Positions 1 to 6,337 of a stretch of 6,948 nt of DNA are shown one piece after another. Below the pieces are notes generated by a model, which saw only the letters and a list, made by a program, of their open reading frames with translations, did no database searches and had not been told where the DNA came from. Source of the DNA: Rhodoferax sp. (GTDB taxonomy: Bacteria > Pseudomonadota > Gammaproteobacteria > Burkholderiales > Burkholderiaceae_C); NCBI GenBank assembly GCA_030683195.1, contig JAUXQA010000359.1:1-6948 (forward strand). Direction: 5' to 3'. Numbering within the stretch: the stretch's first letter is position 1; the number at the start of each line of letters is the position of its first letter. Position numbers and translations under genes: made by a program.

Positions 1-354
1 CTTATGGCCGCCATTGACGCCGCCGCCCGGGGCAAAAAACACCTGGGTGCCGAGGTGGCCGACCTGGCCCTGCAGGTCTTCATGCAGCCCGCCAACGACG
101 ACCCGCTGAGTGCCTTGTCCCCCCGTGAGCGGCAAATCATCATCATGGTGGTCAATGGCCGGTCCAGCGCGCAAATTGGGGTCGAGCTGCATTTGTCACC
201 CAAAACCGTGGCCACCTACCGCAGCCGCCTGATGGCCAAGCTGCGCGTGAGCGACGTGGCCGGCCTGGTGCGCCTTGCGGTGCGTTTTGGCTTGGTGGAT
301 GGCGACGACGAGAGCGACGTGCGCAAGCGCCGCGCCACTGACGGGGTGGTCTGA
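1..354 (+). CDS. NarL/FixJ-family response regulator, C-terminal part (5' end outside window)
   Basis: This is a DNA-binding response regulator of the LuxR/NarL/FixJ class. The frame is open to the first base of the window, so the gene starts upstream and the ATG at position 4 is internal. Counting from the first codon, residues 1-30 look like the linker that follows a receiver domain (ARGKKHLGAEVADLAL, cf. the usual 'aaGrryLspevae' pattern). Residues 37-95 are a LuxR-type helix-turn-helix: LSPRERQ opens the domain, and LSPKTVATYRSRLMAKL is the recognition helix region. A short charged tail ends at TGA 352-354. The receiver domain with its phosphorylatable aspartate is not in the window, so the partner kinase and signal cannot be judged. 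The next gene encodes an FNR-like regulator, so this protein is a plausible direct activator of it, in the manner of FixJ acting on fixK. That is inference. The family call is secure; the exact subfamily is not. Confidence 0.9.
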   Translation, partial: LMAAIDAAARGKKHLGAEVADLALQVFMQPANDDPLSALSPRERQIIIMVVNGRSSAQIGVELHLSPKTVATYRSRLMAKLRVSDVAGLVRLAVRFGLVDGDDESDVRKRRATDGVV

Positions 355-483
355 GTGTCCATGCCTGCCCGCAGGACCTGTCCAACTCTCCCTACAGACG
401 GTATTCCCTGCTCGTCCTAAAGTTGGTCTCAGGGATCGGCTTCGTCGCCCACCGGGCGCGGCCTCCGTCACGAGAGCAACACC
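355..483 (+). promoter_or_regulatory. Intergenic region upstream of the FNR-like gene, possible promoter/operator
   Basis: These 129 nt hold no gene I can support. They contain a compact perfect inverted repeat CCTGC-cc-GCAGG at 364-375 just after the response-regulator stop. No T-run follows it, so it is not a standard terminator. A wider dyad CCAACT (382-387) / AGTTGG (421-426) is also present. TCCCTAC (389-395) and TCCCTGC (405-411) form a short direct repeat with a 16-nt period. No clear -35/-10 pair and no FNR-type box (TTGAT-N4-ATCAA) is visible. The length and the dyads fit a separate promoter for the downstream regulator, but nothing here proves it. Confidence 0.3.
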
Positions 484-1242
484 ATGATGAATGTTCAATC
501 AGTTCCAAGTGCAGCCCGCTGGCAGCCAACGGCCCGTCAATCCACGCTCAAGCTGGAAACCGATGAGCGCTGGTCCGACTTCAAGGAAGTTTTGGGGCTG
601 CTGCGGTTTGACGGAAAAGTGCATGAAATGAATGACACCACCTTGTTCAGGCGTCGCCGGCTCAAGGCTGGTCAATCTGCCCTGTGTATGGGGCAGCCGT
701 TTGATGGCCTGTATGTCGTGCGCCTGGGTGCCCTCAAAACCTCCATGACCCACGTTGACGGTGCCGAGCATGTGCTGGCTTTTCCCATGAAGGGCGATCT
801 GCTGGGTTTTGACGGTGTGTGCAAAAACAAGTACCTGAGTGAGGTGACCGCACTGACCGACTGCGACTTGATCAAGATCCCGGCGGCCGACCTGTTCTCG
901 CCCGGGCGTGGCTGCAATGACATTGAGCGCATGGCCTACTGGGCCATCAGCCGGGAGATTGTGCAGGAGCAAAGCGCCTACGCGCTGTCTCACTCGGCCA
1001 AGTCCGAGGCGCGGGTAGCCCGGTTTTTGCGCATCCAGTCCGAGCGCTTCAATGCCATGGGTTACTCGCCCAACCGGTTTACGCTGCCCATGACTCGACG
1101 CGACATCGGCAACCACCTGAATGTGACCCTGGAAACCGTGAGCCGCGCTTTTTCGGCGCTGGACAACCTGGGCATCATTGCTGTGGAGCGCCGGGAAGTA
1201 CGAATTTTGTCGATGGACGCCTTGCGTGACTTTGAGAGTTAA
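484..1242 (+). CDS. Crp/Fnr-family transcriptional regulator lacking Fe-S cluster cysteines
   Basis: This is a 252-residue regulator of the Crp/Fnr superfamily. Residues 50-140 are the cyclic-nucleotide-type beta-roll (GQPFDGLYVVRLGALKTS, then GDLLGFDG). Residues 145-180 form the dimerisation helix. Residues 195-245 are the winged helix-turn-helix (LPMTRRDIGNHLNVTLETVS). The recognition helix carries E217-T-V-S220-R221, matching the E-x-x-S-R contacts of E. coli FNR, so an FNR-type TTGAT-N4-ATCAA site is predicted. The N-terminal cysteine cluster of FNR is absent. The only cysteines are 68, 113, 127 and 144, and the position equivalent to FNR Cys122 is Ile130. It should therefore not carry an FNR-type [4Fe-4S] cluster and is closer in logic to FixK-like proteins. 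The beta-roll also shows no obvious cAMP-binding signature. The start is ATG 484, with ATG 487 equally possible; the ribosome site (GAGAG) is weak. The gene is probably co-transcribed with the usp gene 5 nt downstream. Confidence 0.9.
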   Translation: MMNVQSVPSAARWQPTARQSTLKLETDERWSDFKEVLGLLRFDGKVHEMNDTTLFRRRRLKAGQSALCMGQPFDGLYVVRLGALKTSMTHVDGAEHVLAFPMKGDLLGFDGVCKNKYLSEVTALTDCDLIKIPAADLFSPGRGCNDIERMAYWAISREIVQEQSAYALSHSAKSEARVARFLRIQSERFNAMGYSPNRFTLPMTRRDIGNHLNVTLETVSRAFSALDNLGIIAVERREVRILSMDALRDFES

Positions 1243-1247
1243 GGGCA

Positions 1248-1793
1248 ATGTCTTCGCCCAAGGTGGTGGCGTTCCAACGGCGAAGCCCCAAGTTTGGCAC
1301 GATTTTGGTCCCCATCGACGGCTCGGAGTTGTCCTTGGCGGCCGCGTTCAAAGCGCTTGAATTTGCCCGGCGCATGGACGCCCGGGTGGTGGTTTTTCAT
1401 TCCATTCCCAGCTATCAGTACCCCATATATGTGGGCGGTATTCCCTTTGAATACCCCAGCGAGGCCGACTACGAGACCCAGTGCCGCGCCATGGCCCAGC
1501 GTTACCTGGATCTGGTGTCCGGCCTGGGCGCCGACATGGGTGTGTCGGTGGGCACCCGGTTGGAGTTCAATCCCGACCCGGTGCAGGGTATTCTGGATGC
1601 GGCCCGTCAGGAGGACAGCAGCCTGATTTACTTGGGCGCCCACGGCCGCAGCGGGGTGTCACCCCTGTTTTTGGGCAGCGTGGCCCACAAAATCCTGACT
1701 TTGGCCCAGATTCCAGTCTTGCTGGACCGTCCCACACCGGAGGAGGTGGGGCGAGCCCGGACGCTCATGGCCCAGGGGGGTATTGAGCCGTAA
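1248..1793 (+). CDS. Universal stress protein (UspA family, ATP-binding type)
   Basis: This is a cytoplasmic universal stress protein of 181 residues, slightly longer than the usual 140-160 because of a basic N-terminal extension (about 15 residues) and a C-terminal tail. The core begins KFGTILVPIDGS (residues 15-26), with the conserved aspartate D24 near the nucleotide site. It ends with the ATP motif G-x2-G-x9-G-S, seen as G130-AH-G133 and then G143-S144. That motif places it with the ATP-binding members (MJ0577 type) rather than the non-binding E. coli UspA type. Residues 56-72 (YQYPIYVGG and following) form the variable loop common in proteobacterial stand-alone Usps. It starts 5 nt after the FNR-like gene's stop, with AAGGG only 2 nt from the ATG, so translation may depend on coupling or on GAGAG at 1234-1238. 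Usp genes are often targets of FNR/ANR-type regulators under low oxygen, which fits this pairing. The precise role is unknown. Confidence 0.93.
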   Translation: MSSPKVVAFQRRSPKFGTILVPIDGSELSLAAAFKALEFARRMDARVVVFHSIPSYQYPIYVGGIPFEYPSEADYETQCRAMAQRYLDLVSGLGADMGVSVGTRLEFNPDPVQGILDAARQEDSSLIYLGAHGRSGVSPLFLGSVAHKILTLAQIPVLLDRPTPEEVGRARTLMAQGGIEP

Positions 1794-1863
1794 GCGCAAA
1801 GTAGTAAGTAGGGGATACTATTCTGCGGTTAAGTTTGCTAGTAGCAGACCAAGGGATGTTTGA
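1794..1863 (+). promoter_or_regulatory. AT-richer leader with overlapping short repeats before the CheB-CheR gene
   Basis: This 70-nt gap is richer in A+T than the flanking genes and probably carries the promoter or leader of the CheB-CheR/cyclase/ftsH genes. AGTAG occurs three times (1800-1804, 1807-1811, 1840-1844). TACTA at 1816-1820 is complementary to TAGTA at both 1802-1806 and 1839-1843, giving two mutually exclusive 5-bp pairings. TGCTA-g-TAGCA (1836-1846) is an 11-nt odd palindrome of operator type. TCTGC (1822-1826) pairs with GCAGA (1844-1848). TACTAT (1816-1821) could be a weak -10, but there is no matching -35. No terminator for the usp gene is visible. Confidence 0.35.
1851..1856 (+). 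promoter_or_regulatory. Ribosome binding site of the CheB-CheR gene
   Basis: AAGGGA lies 7 nt before ATG 1864. It is the best Shine-Dalgarno match nearby and fixes the start of the 876-residue protein. The start is supported further because the CheB domain's first strand begins only about a dozen residues in. Confidence 0.75.
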
Positions 1864-4494
1864 ATGAAAAAAAATGAGAGTTCAGCAGAGTCAAGACTGT
1901 TTCCCGTGGTGGGTATGGGGGCATCAGCCGGCGGCCTGATTGCTCTTGAGCAATTTTTATCTCACGTCCCCGCTGACTCCGGCATGGCGTTTGTGGTCGT
2001 TCAGCATCTGGACCCGCACCGCGAGGGCATGCTGGTGGAGTTGCTGCGCCGGCGCACCCCCATGCCTGTGGACGAGGTGAGTGACCAGATGGCGCTGGCA
2101 CCTGACCATGTGTATGTCATTCCCCCCGGGCGTGACTTGCGCATTGAGCAAGGTGTGCTGCATTTGCAAGACCCGCCAGAACCCCGTGGCCTGCGCTTGC
2201 CGATTGACTCATTTTTCAAATCTTTGGCGGATGACCGCCAGCAAAACAGCATTGGTGTCATTTTGTCGGGCATGGGAGCCGACGGCACGCTGGGCCTGCG
2301 GGCCATACGGGACGCGGCTGGCGCCTGCTTTGTTCAAACCCCAGCCACAGCGCAATTTGACAGCATGCCGCGCAGTGCCATTGACGCCGGTGTAGCTGAC
2401 GTGGTGGCCCCGGCGGAAGAGCTGCCCGCCAAAATCATGGCCTATGTCGAGCGGATTCAACTCGGCGCTTATGCCGAAACAGAGGCTGAGGCTGACCAAA
2501 AAGACGCCGGCATGCTCGATAAAGTCATTGCCTTGTTGCACGCCCAGACCGGGCACGATTTCTCGCAGTACAAAAAAAGCACCATCTCCCGGCGTATTGA
2601 GCGCCGCATGGGCTTGCACCAACTCTCCCGCATCGCGGATTACCTGCGCTACCTGCGTGAAAACCCGCCGGAGTCCGAGCTGTTGTTCAACGAACTGTTG
2701 ATTGGGGTGACCAGCTTTTTCCGGGACCCCGAGGTTTGGGAAAAACTCAAGACCGAGGTGATTCCCACCCTGATGGCCAATCACCCGGATGGTGCGGTGT
2801 TGCGTGCGTGGTCGCCAGGTTGCTCCACTGGCGAGGAGGCTTACTCCATGGCCATGGTGTTCAAGGAGGCCCTGGAAGACGCCAACCCGCCCCACCGGTA
2901 TTCGCTGCAGATATTTGCCTCTGATCTGGACAAGGCCGCCATTGCCACCGGGCGCGCAGGCCTGTACGCCCGAACCATTGAGGCCGAGGTGTCCCCCAAG
3001 CGCCTGAACCGTTTTTTTGTGGAAGACCCGGGTGGCTACCGTGTGTGCAACGAGATCCGGGAAATGGTGATTTTTGCAGAGCAAAACATTATTGTGGACC
3101 CGCCTTTCACCAAGATCGATGTGCTGAGCTGCCGCAACCTGCTGATTTATCTGGAGTCCGAGCTGCAGGACAAGTTGATTCAGCTCTTTCATTACAGCTT
3201 GGGTCAGGGGGGCTTTTTGGTGCTGGGCAGTGCGGAGTCGATTGGTTCTGGCACTGCCTTGTTCTCACCTTTGGCCGGCAAGACCCGCATTTACCGCCGG
3301 CTGGACGCGCCAGTGCGGGCACTTCCGCTGGATTTTCCGGCGGCCTTTGTGCGTTCGGTGTCTCGTGCTGGCGCGGGCACGGCCTTGGTAAGAGATGACT
3401 TGATGATTGGGCCGAACCTGCAGGTGATGGTTGAAAAGGTGTTGCTGGAGCAATACGCGCCCGCAGCCGTGCTGGTCACCCCGCAAGGCGACGTGTTGTA
3501 TTTCAGCGGCAAGACCGGCAAATACCTGGAGCCCGCCATGGGCAAGCCGAACCTGAACCTGTTTGCCATGGCCCGCAAGGGGCTGGACCAGGCTCTGAAC
3601 GAAGCGTTTCACCGGGCGATCCGGGAAAAGACGGTGGCCCATTTGACGAATATCAAAGTGGTCCGCGAGGGCGGGGCGCAGTATCTCAACGTGGTGGTGC
3701 AGCCACTAGAAGAGCCCGCTGGTTTGCGAGGCATGGCGCTGGTGGTGTTTCATGATGTGCCCACGCCTCGCAAACGCAAGCCGACAAGCCAGTTGGATCA
3801 GCAGGTTGCCGAAGGAGCCCGCCTGGACGGCATGGTTCAAGAGTTGCAGCAGTCCCGCGAGGAAGCCAAGTCAACCCGTGAAGAAATGCAGACGACCCAG
3901 GAGGAGTTGAAATCCACCAACGAAGAGTTGCAGTCGTCCAACGAGGAGTTGCAGTCCACCAATGAGGAGCTCACCACCTCCAAGGAAGAGATGCAGTCCA
4001 TGAACGAAGAACTGCAAACGGTGAACCATGAGCTGCAGGCCAAAGTCACAGAACTTTCACGCGCCAGCAACGACATGAAAAACCTGCTGGAGAGCACCGA
4101 GATCGCTATTTTGTTTTTGGATGAAGTCCTTAATGTCCGCCGCTTCACGGTGCCCACCACCCGCATCATCAATTTGATCGCATCTGACATGGGCCGCCCC
4201 ATCACCGACATCGTCACCCAACTGCAGTACCCCGACCTGGCCCGGGACGCGCGTGAGGTCATGCGCTCGCTGGTGTTCAAGGAATGCGATGTGCCCACCA
4301 CCTCGGATGGCTGGTTTCGGGTGCGCATCATGCCCTACCGCACCCAGGAAAACCGTATTGACGGCCTGGTGATCACGTTCACAGACATCACGGTGAGCAA
4401 GACGCTTGAGGTGGAGTTGAATGAGGCACGGGCCCGCATTGCAGGCCTGACCCAGGACAAGAACACGCAGGGAGTTGTCGATGGCATACCGTAA
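1864..4494 (+). CDS. CheB-CheR hybrid (protein-glutamate methylesterase/methyltransferase) with PAS domains
   Basis: This 876-residue multidomain signalling protein joins the two enzymes that remove and add methyl groups on chemoreceptor glutamates. Residues 12-192 are a CheB methylesterase domain with the full Ser-His-Asp triad: S21 in GASAGG, H48 in VVQHLDP, D140 in SGMGADG. Residues 215-480 are CheR: an N-terminal helical part (SQYKKSTISRRIERRMG), then GVTSFFRD (281-288), the S-adenosylmethionine loop SPGCSTGEEAYS (317-328) and DVLSCRNLLIYL (419-430). Residues 512-632 look PAS-like. Residues 655-730 are a heptad-repeat coiled coil. Residues about 735-850 are a second PAS (PAS_10 type), ending GLVITFTDIT. 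The receiver domain of classical CheB is missing, and no kinase follows the last PAS, unlike many larger relatives. No cheA, cheW or receptor gene is nearby. The substrate is unknown; it could be a receptor encoded elsewhere, or the catalytic domains may serve another protein. Its end overlaps the next gene by 14 nt, implying translational coupling. Confidence 0.95.
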   Translation: MKKNESSAESRLFPVVGMGASAGGLIALEQFLSHVPADSGMAFVVVQHLDPHREGMLVELLRRRTPMPVDEVSDQMALAPDHVYVIPPGRDLRIEQGVLHLQDPPEPRGLRLPIDSFFKSLADDRQQNSIGVILSGMGADGTLGLRAIRDAAGACFVQTPATAQFDSMPRSAIDAGVADVVAPAEELPAKIMAYVERIQLGAYAETEAEADQKDAGMLDKVIALLHAQTGHDFSQYKKSTISRRIERRMGLHQLSRIADYLRYLRENPPESELLFNELLIGVTSFFRDPEVWEKLKTEVIPTLMANHPDGAVLRAWSPGCSTGEEAYSMAMVFKEALEDANPPHRYSLQIFASDLDKAAIATGRAGLYARTIEAEVSPKRLNRFFVEDPGGYRVCNEIREMVIFAEQNIIVDPPFTKIDVLSCRNLLIYLESELQDKLIQLFHYSLGQGGFLVLGSAESIGSGTALFSPLAGKTRIYRRLDAPVRALPLDFPAAFVRSVSRAGAGTALVRDDLMIGPNLQVMVEKVLLEQYAPAAVLVTPQGDVLYFSGKTGKYLEPAMGKPNLNLFAMARKGLDQALNEAFHRAIREKTVAHLTNIKVVREGGAQYLNVVVQPLEEPAGLRGMALVVFHDVPTPRKRKPTSQLDQQVAEGARLDGMVQELQQSREEAKSTREEMQTTQEELKSTNEELQSSNEELQSTNEELTTSKEEMQSMNEELQTVNHELQAKVTELSRASNDMKNLLESTEIAILFLDEVLNVRRFTVPTTRIINLIASDMGRPITDIVTQLQYPDLARDAREVMRSLVFKECDVPTTSDGWFRVRIMPYRTQENRIDGLVITFTDITVSKTLEVELNEARARIAGLTQDKNTQGVVDGIP
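3859..4026 (+). repeat. Eight imperfect 21-nt tandem repeats encoding coiled-coil heptads
   Basis: Eight consecutive 21-nt units encode seven-residue repeats of the form E-E-[LM]-Q-S-x-N (residues 666-721 of the CheB-CheR hybrid), for example EELKSTN, EELQSSN, EELQSTN, EEMQSMN and EELQTVN. The pattern predicts a long parallel coiled coil between the two PAS regions, a typical signalling helix. Similar EELQSxN repeats are known in CheB-CheR-PAS relatives. The DNA copies are alike but not identical, so copy number could vary between strains. Confidence 0.85.
4469..4474 (+). promoter_or_regulatory. Ribosome binding site of the diguanylate cyclase gene, inside the CheB-CheR coding end
   Basis: AGGGAG sits 6 nt before ATG 4481 and decides the start. 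An in-frame TTG at 4475 would begin directly after this site with no spacer and is therefore unlikely. The site lies within the last codons of the upstream gene, which supports coupled translation. Confidence 0.8.
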
Positions 4495-6337
4495 GAACCC
4501 GGTCGGTGTGGATGAATTGCGCGCGCTGGCTCAAAAGCGCTTCTTTGACCGCCCGGGACATATGGGCAACGACCTGAGCCAGCTCGACGTGCAGCACCTG
4601 TTTGAAGAACTGGAGATTCATCAGATTGAGCTGGAGATGCAAAACGAGCACCTCAACGCCACCCGGGCGCAGCTGGAGTCCACACTCATCCAGAACAGCG
4701 AGTTGTATGACTTTGCCCCGGTGGGGATTTTGTCGCTGGACTTGGAGGGCGTGATCACCAAACTCAACCTGGCTGGGGCCCGGATGCTGGGTGGAGAGCG
4801 CGCCAGGCTGCTGGGCACCCGATTCAAGTTGTATGTGCGCGAGGCTGACCGCCCGGTGTTTGATCGCGTGGTGGGCCGCACTGTTGCCACAGGCGATGTG
4901 CAGGACGGTGAACTGGAGCTTTCGGCCAATGGGTCTTTGCCCAGGCACGCGGAGATCCGTGTGGCTCAACTCCCTCAAGCCCAGGGCTTTCAGCTTATTC
5001 TGGTGGACATCACCCGACGCCGCCAGGTGGAGGACAGTCTGCGCGTGAGCGAGGAGCGCTGGAAGCTGGCGCTGGAGGCCGCCGGTGATGGGGTGTGGGA
5101 CTGGAACCTGCAAACCAGCGAGGTTGTGTTCTCAGAGCCTTTTGAAGCGCTGTTTGGCTTTGCGCCGGGCGAGTACGGTCACCGCATTGAAGACTGGAAC
5201 ACCCGCATCCACCCTGATGACCGGCGCCAGGTTTTGGCCGATATACAGGCCCACTTGAGCGGTAAAACGCCCATTTATTCCAACGAGCACCGGGGCCTGT
5301 GCAAAGACGGCAGCTGGAAATGGGTGCTGTCCCGCGGCGCCGTGATCACCCGCACGGACGAGGGCCGCGCCCTGCGCATGCTGGGCACACATTCAGACGT
5401 TACCAGCCGCAAGCAAACTGAAGAGGATCTGCGGGAGTCCAACCGGTTTCAACAGGCGGTGTTTGACTCGCTGGTGGCTCATATTGTGGTGCTGGACCAT
5501 GAGGGCGTCATCGTGATGGCCAATACGGCCTGGCGCAACTACGCGCTGGAGAACTGCAAGAACCATGGGCATTCCGGTGAATTGATTGGCATGCGCTACC
5601 TGGACGTGCTGGCCTGCATCACGCACGAAAACGCCCAGACATTGGCGGCTGCATCGGCCGGTCTGGCGTCGGTTATGGACGGCAGAGTGGCGCAGTTTCA
5701 GCTGGAACATCCTTTTTTTACGCCGTTCGATGCGCGCTGGTTCAGCATGAAGGTCACCTCCGTGCATGACGCTGCCCGGCGCATTGTGGTCAGCCACGAA
5801 GACGTCACCAGCCTCAAGGCCGCCGAGTTGGCCAGCCTCACCCTGGCCAACGTCGACATGCTGACCGGTGCCTTGAGCCGGCGCAACTTTCTCAACCTCG
5901 CAGACCAGGAGTTGGCGCGCTCCAACCGCTATGGCTTGCCCTTGATGGTGCTGATGCTGGATCTGGACCATTTCAAAAGCATCAATGACCGTTTTGGGCA
6001 TGCGGCGGGCGACAAGGTCTTGCAAGGATTCGTCACCACCGTGACCGACGTGCTGCGAGAGTCGGACCTGATTGGCCGCCTGGGCGGCGAGGAGTTTGCT
6101 GTGCTGCTGCCCAACACCACCATGGAGGGCGGGCGCGCGCTGGCGCAGCGCATTATTGACAGCGTGCGCGACAGCACGGTGGAGGTGGGCGGCCAACGCA
6201 TCCCCTACACCGTGAGCGTGGGCGCGGGCTGCTTGAGTGGCGAGAACAACTTTGCCGCCTTGCTGGCGCAGGCCGATGCCGCCCTGTACCGCGCCAAAGA
6301 GAGCGGGCGCGACCGGCTTGAGGTGAGTTTGAGCTGA
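4481..6337 (+). CDS. Diguanylate cyclase with three PAS-type sensor domains (PAS-PAS-PAS-GGDEF)
   Basis: This 618-residue protein makes the second messenger c-di-GMP from two GTP. After a helical N-terminus (LEIHQIELEMQNEHL, 44-58) come PAS 1 (about 73-180, ending LILVDITRRR), PAS 2 of the PAS_3 class (about 190-315, WDWNL, IHPDDR, GTHSDVTSRK) and a more divergent PAS 3 (about 322-447, ending VVSHEDVTSLK). The catalytic GGDEF domain spans about 452-616. It has metal-binding aspartates in LDLDHFK (493-499), NDRFGH (502-507) and the active-site loop G535-G-E-E-F539. The inhibitory I-site R526-E-S-D529 sits five residues upstream, so feedback inhibition by c-di-GMP is expected. There is no EAL domain, no membrane segment and no signal peptide, so it is likely a soluble cytoplasmic sensor. 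Its ligand is not evident; no flavin- or haem-binding signature is clear. It overlaps the CheB-CheR hybrid gene by 14 nt, and ftsH follows after 18 nt. Confidence 0.96.
   Translation: MAYRKNPVGVDELRALAQKRFFDRPGHMGNDLSQLDVQHLFEELEIHQIELEMQNEHLNATRAQLESTLIQNSELYDFAPVGILSLDLEGVITKLNLAGARMLGGERARLLGTRFKLYVREADRPVFDRVVGRTVATGDVQDGELELSANGSLPRHAEIRVAQLPQAQGFQLILVDITRRRQVEDSLRVSEERWKLALEAAGDGVWDWNLQTSEVVFSEPFEALFGFAPGEYGHRIEDWNTRIHPDDRRQVLADIQAHLSGKTPIYSNEHRGLCKDGSWKWVLSRGAVITRTDEGRALRMLGTHSDVTSRKQTEEDLRESNRFQQAVFDSLVAHIVVLDHEGVIVMANTAWRNYALENCKNHGHSGELIGMRYLDVLACITHENAQTLAAASAGLASVMDGRVAQFQLEHPFFTPFDARWFSMKVTSVHDAARRIVVSHEDVTSLKAAELASLTLANVDMLTGALSRRNFLNLADQELARSNRYGLPLMVLMLDLDHFKSINDRFGHAAGDKVLQGFVTTVTDVLRESDLIGRLGGEEFAVLLPNTTMEGGRALAQRIIDSVRDSTVEVGGQRIPYTVSVGAGCLSGENNFAALLAQADAALYRAKESGRDRLEVSLS

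Noticed and set aside
868..878. TTGATCAA inside the FNR-like gene as an FNR box
   Set aside because: The half sites are fused without the 4-nt spacer of TTGAT-N4-ATCAA and the position is mid-gene, so it is a coding coincidence.
1291..1309. TTGGCACG...TTTTGG inside the usp gene as a sigma-54 promoter
   Set aside because: The -24 half looks good but the -12 GC is replaced by GT, and it lies within the conserved start of the Usp coding sequence.
1422..1434. CATATATG palindrome in the usp gene
   Set aside because: It encodes the Pro-Ile-Tyr-Val loop and is short and AT-only at its core, so chance is enough.
1829..1856. TTAAGTTT upstream of the CheB-CheR gene as a sigma-28 (flagellar) -35 element
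   Set aside because: The -35 half is close to TAAAGTTT, but the sequence 11 nt later (ACCAAGGG) matches GCCGATAA poorly and would overlap the ribosome site.
1856..1867. Three-codon mini frame ATG TTT GAA TGA overlapping the CheB-CheR start
   Set aside because: Its ATG overlaps the ribosome site itself, so it lacks its own spacing, and such triplets are common by chance.
2209..3192. Long open frame on the minus strand (327 codons) opposite the CheB-CheR gene
   Set aside because: It lies entirely opposite conserved catalytic domains, its product is rich in H, Q and G as expected from an antisense shadow of GC-rich codons, and it shows no recognisable domain.
3837..4331. Serine-rich 164-codon minus-strand open frame
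   Set aside because: The serine-rich periodicity is the reverse complement of the EELQSxN heptad repeats, so it is a by-product of the coiled coil.
4475..4480. TTG at 4475 as an alternative start of the diguanylate cyclase
   Set aside because: It abuts the AGGGAG ribosome site with no spacer, whereas ATG 4481 has a 6-nt spacing.
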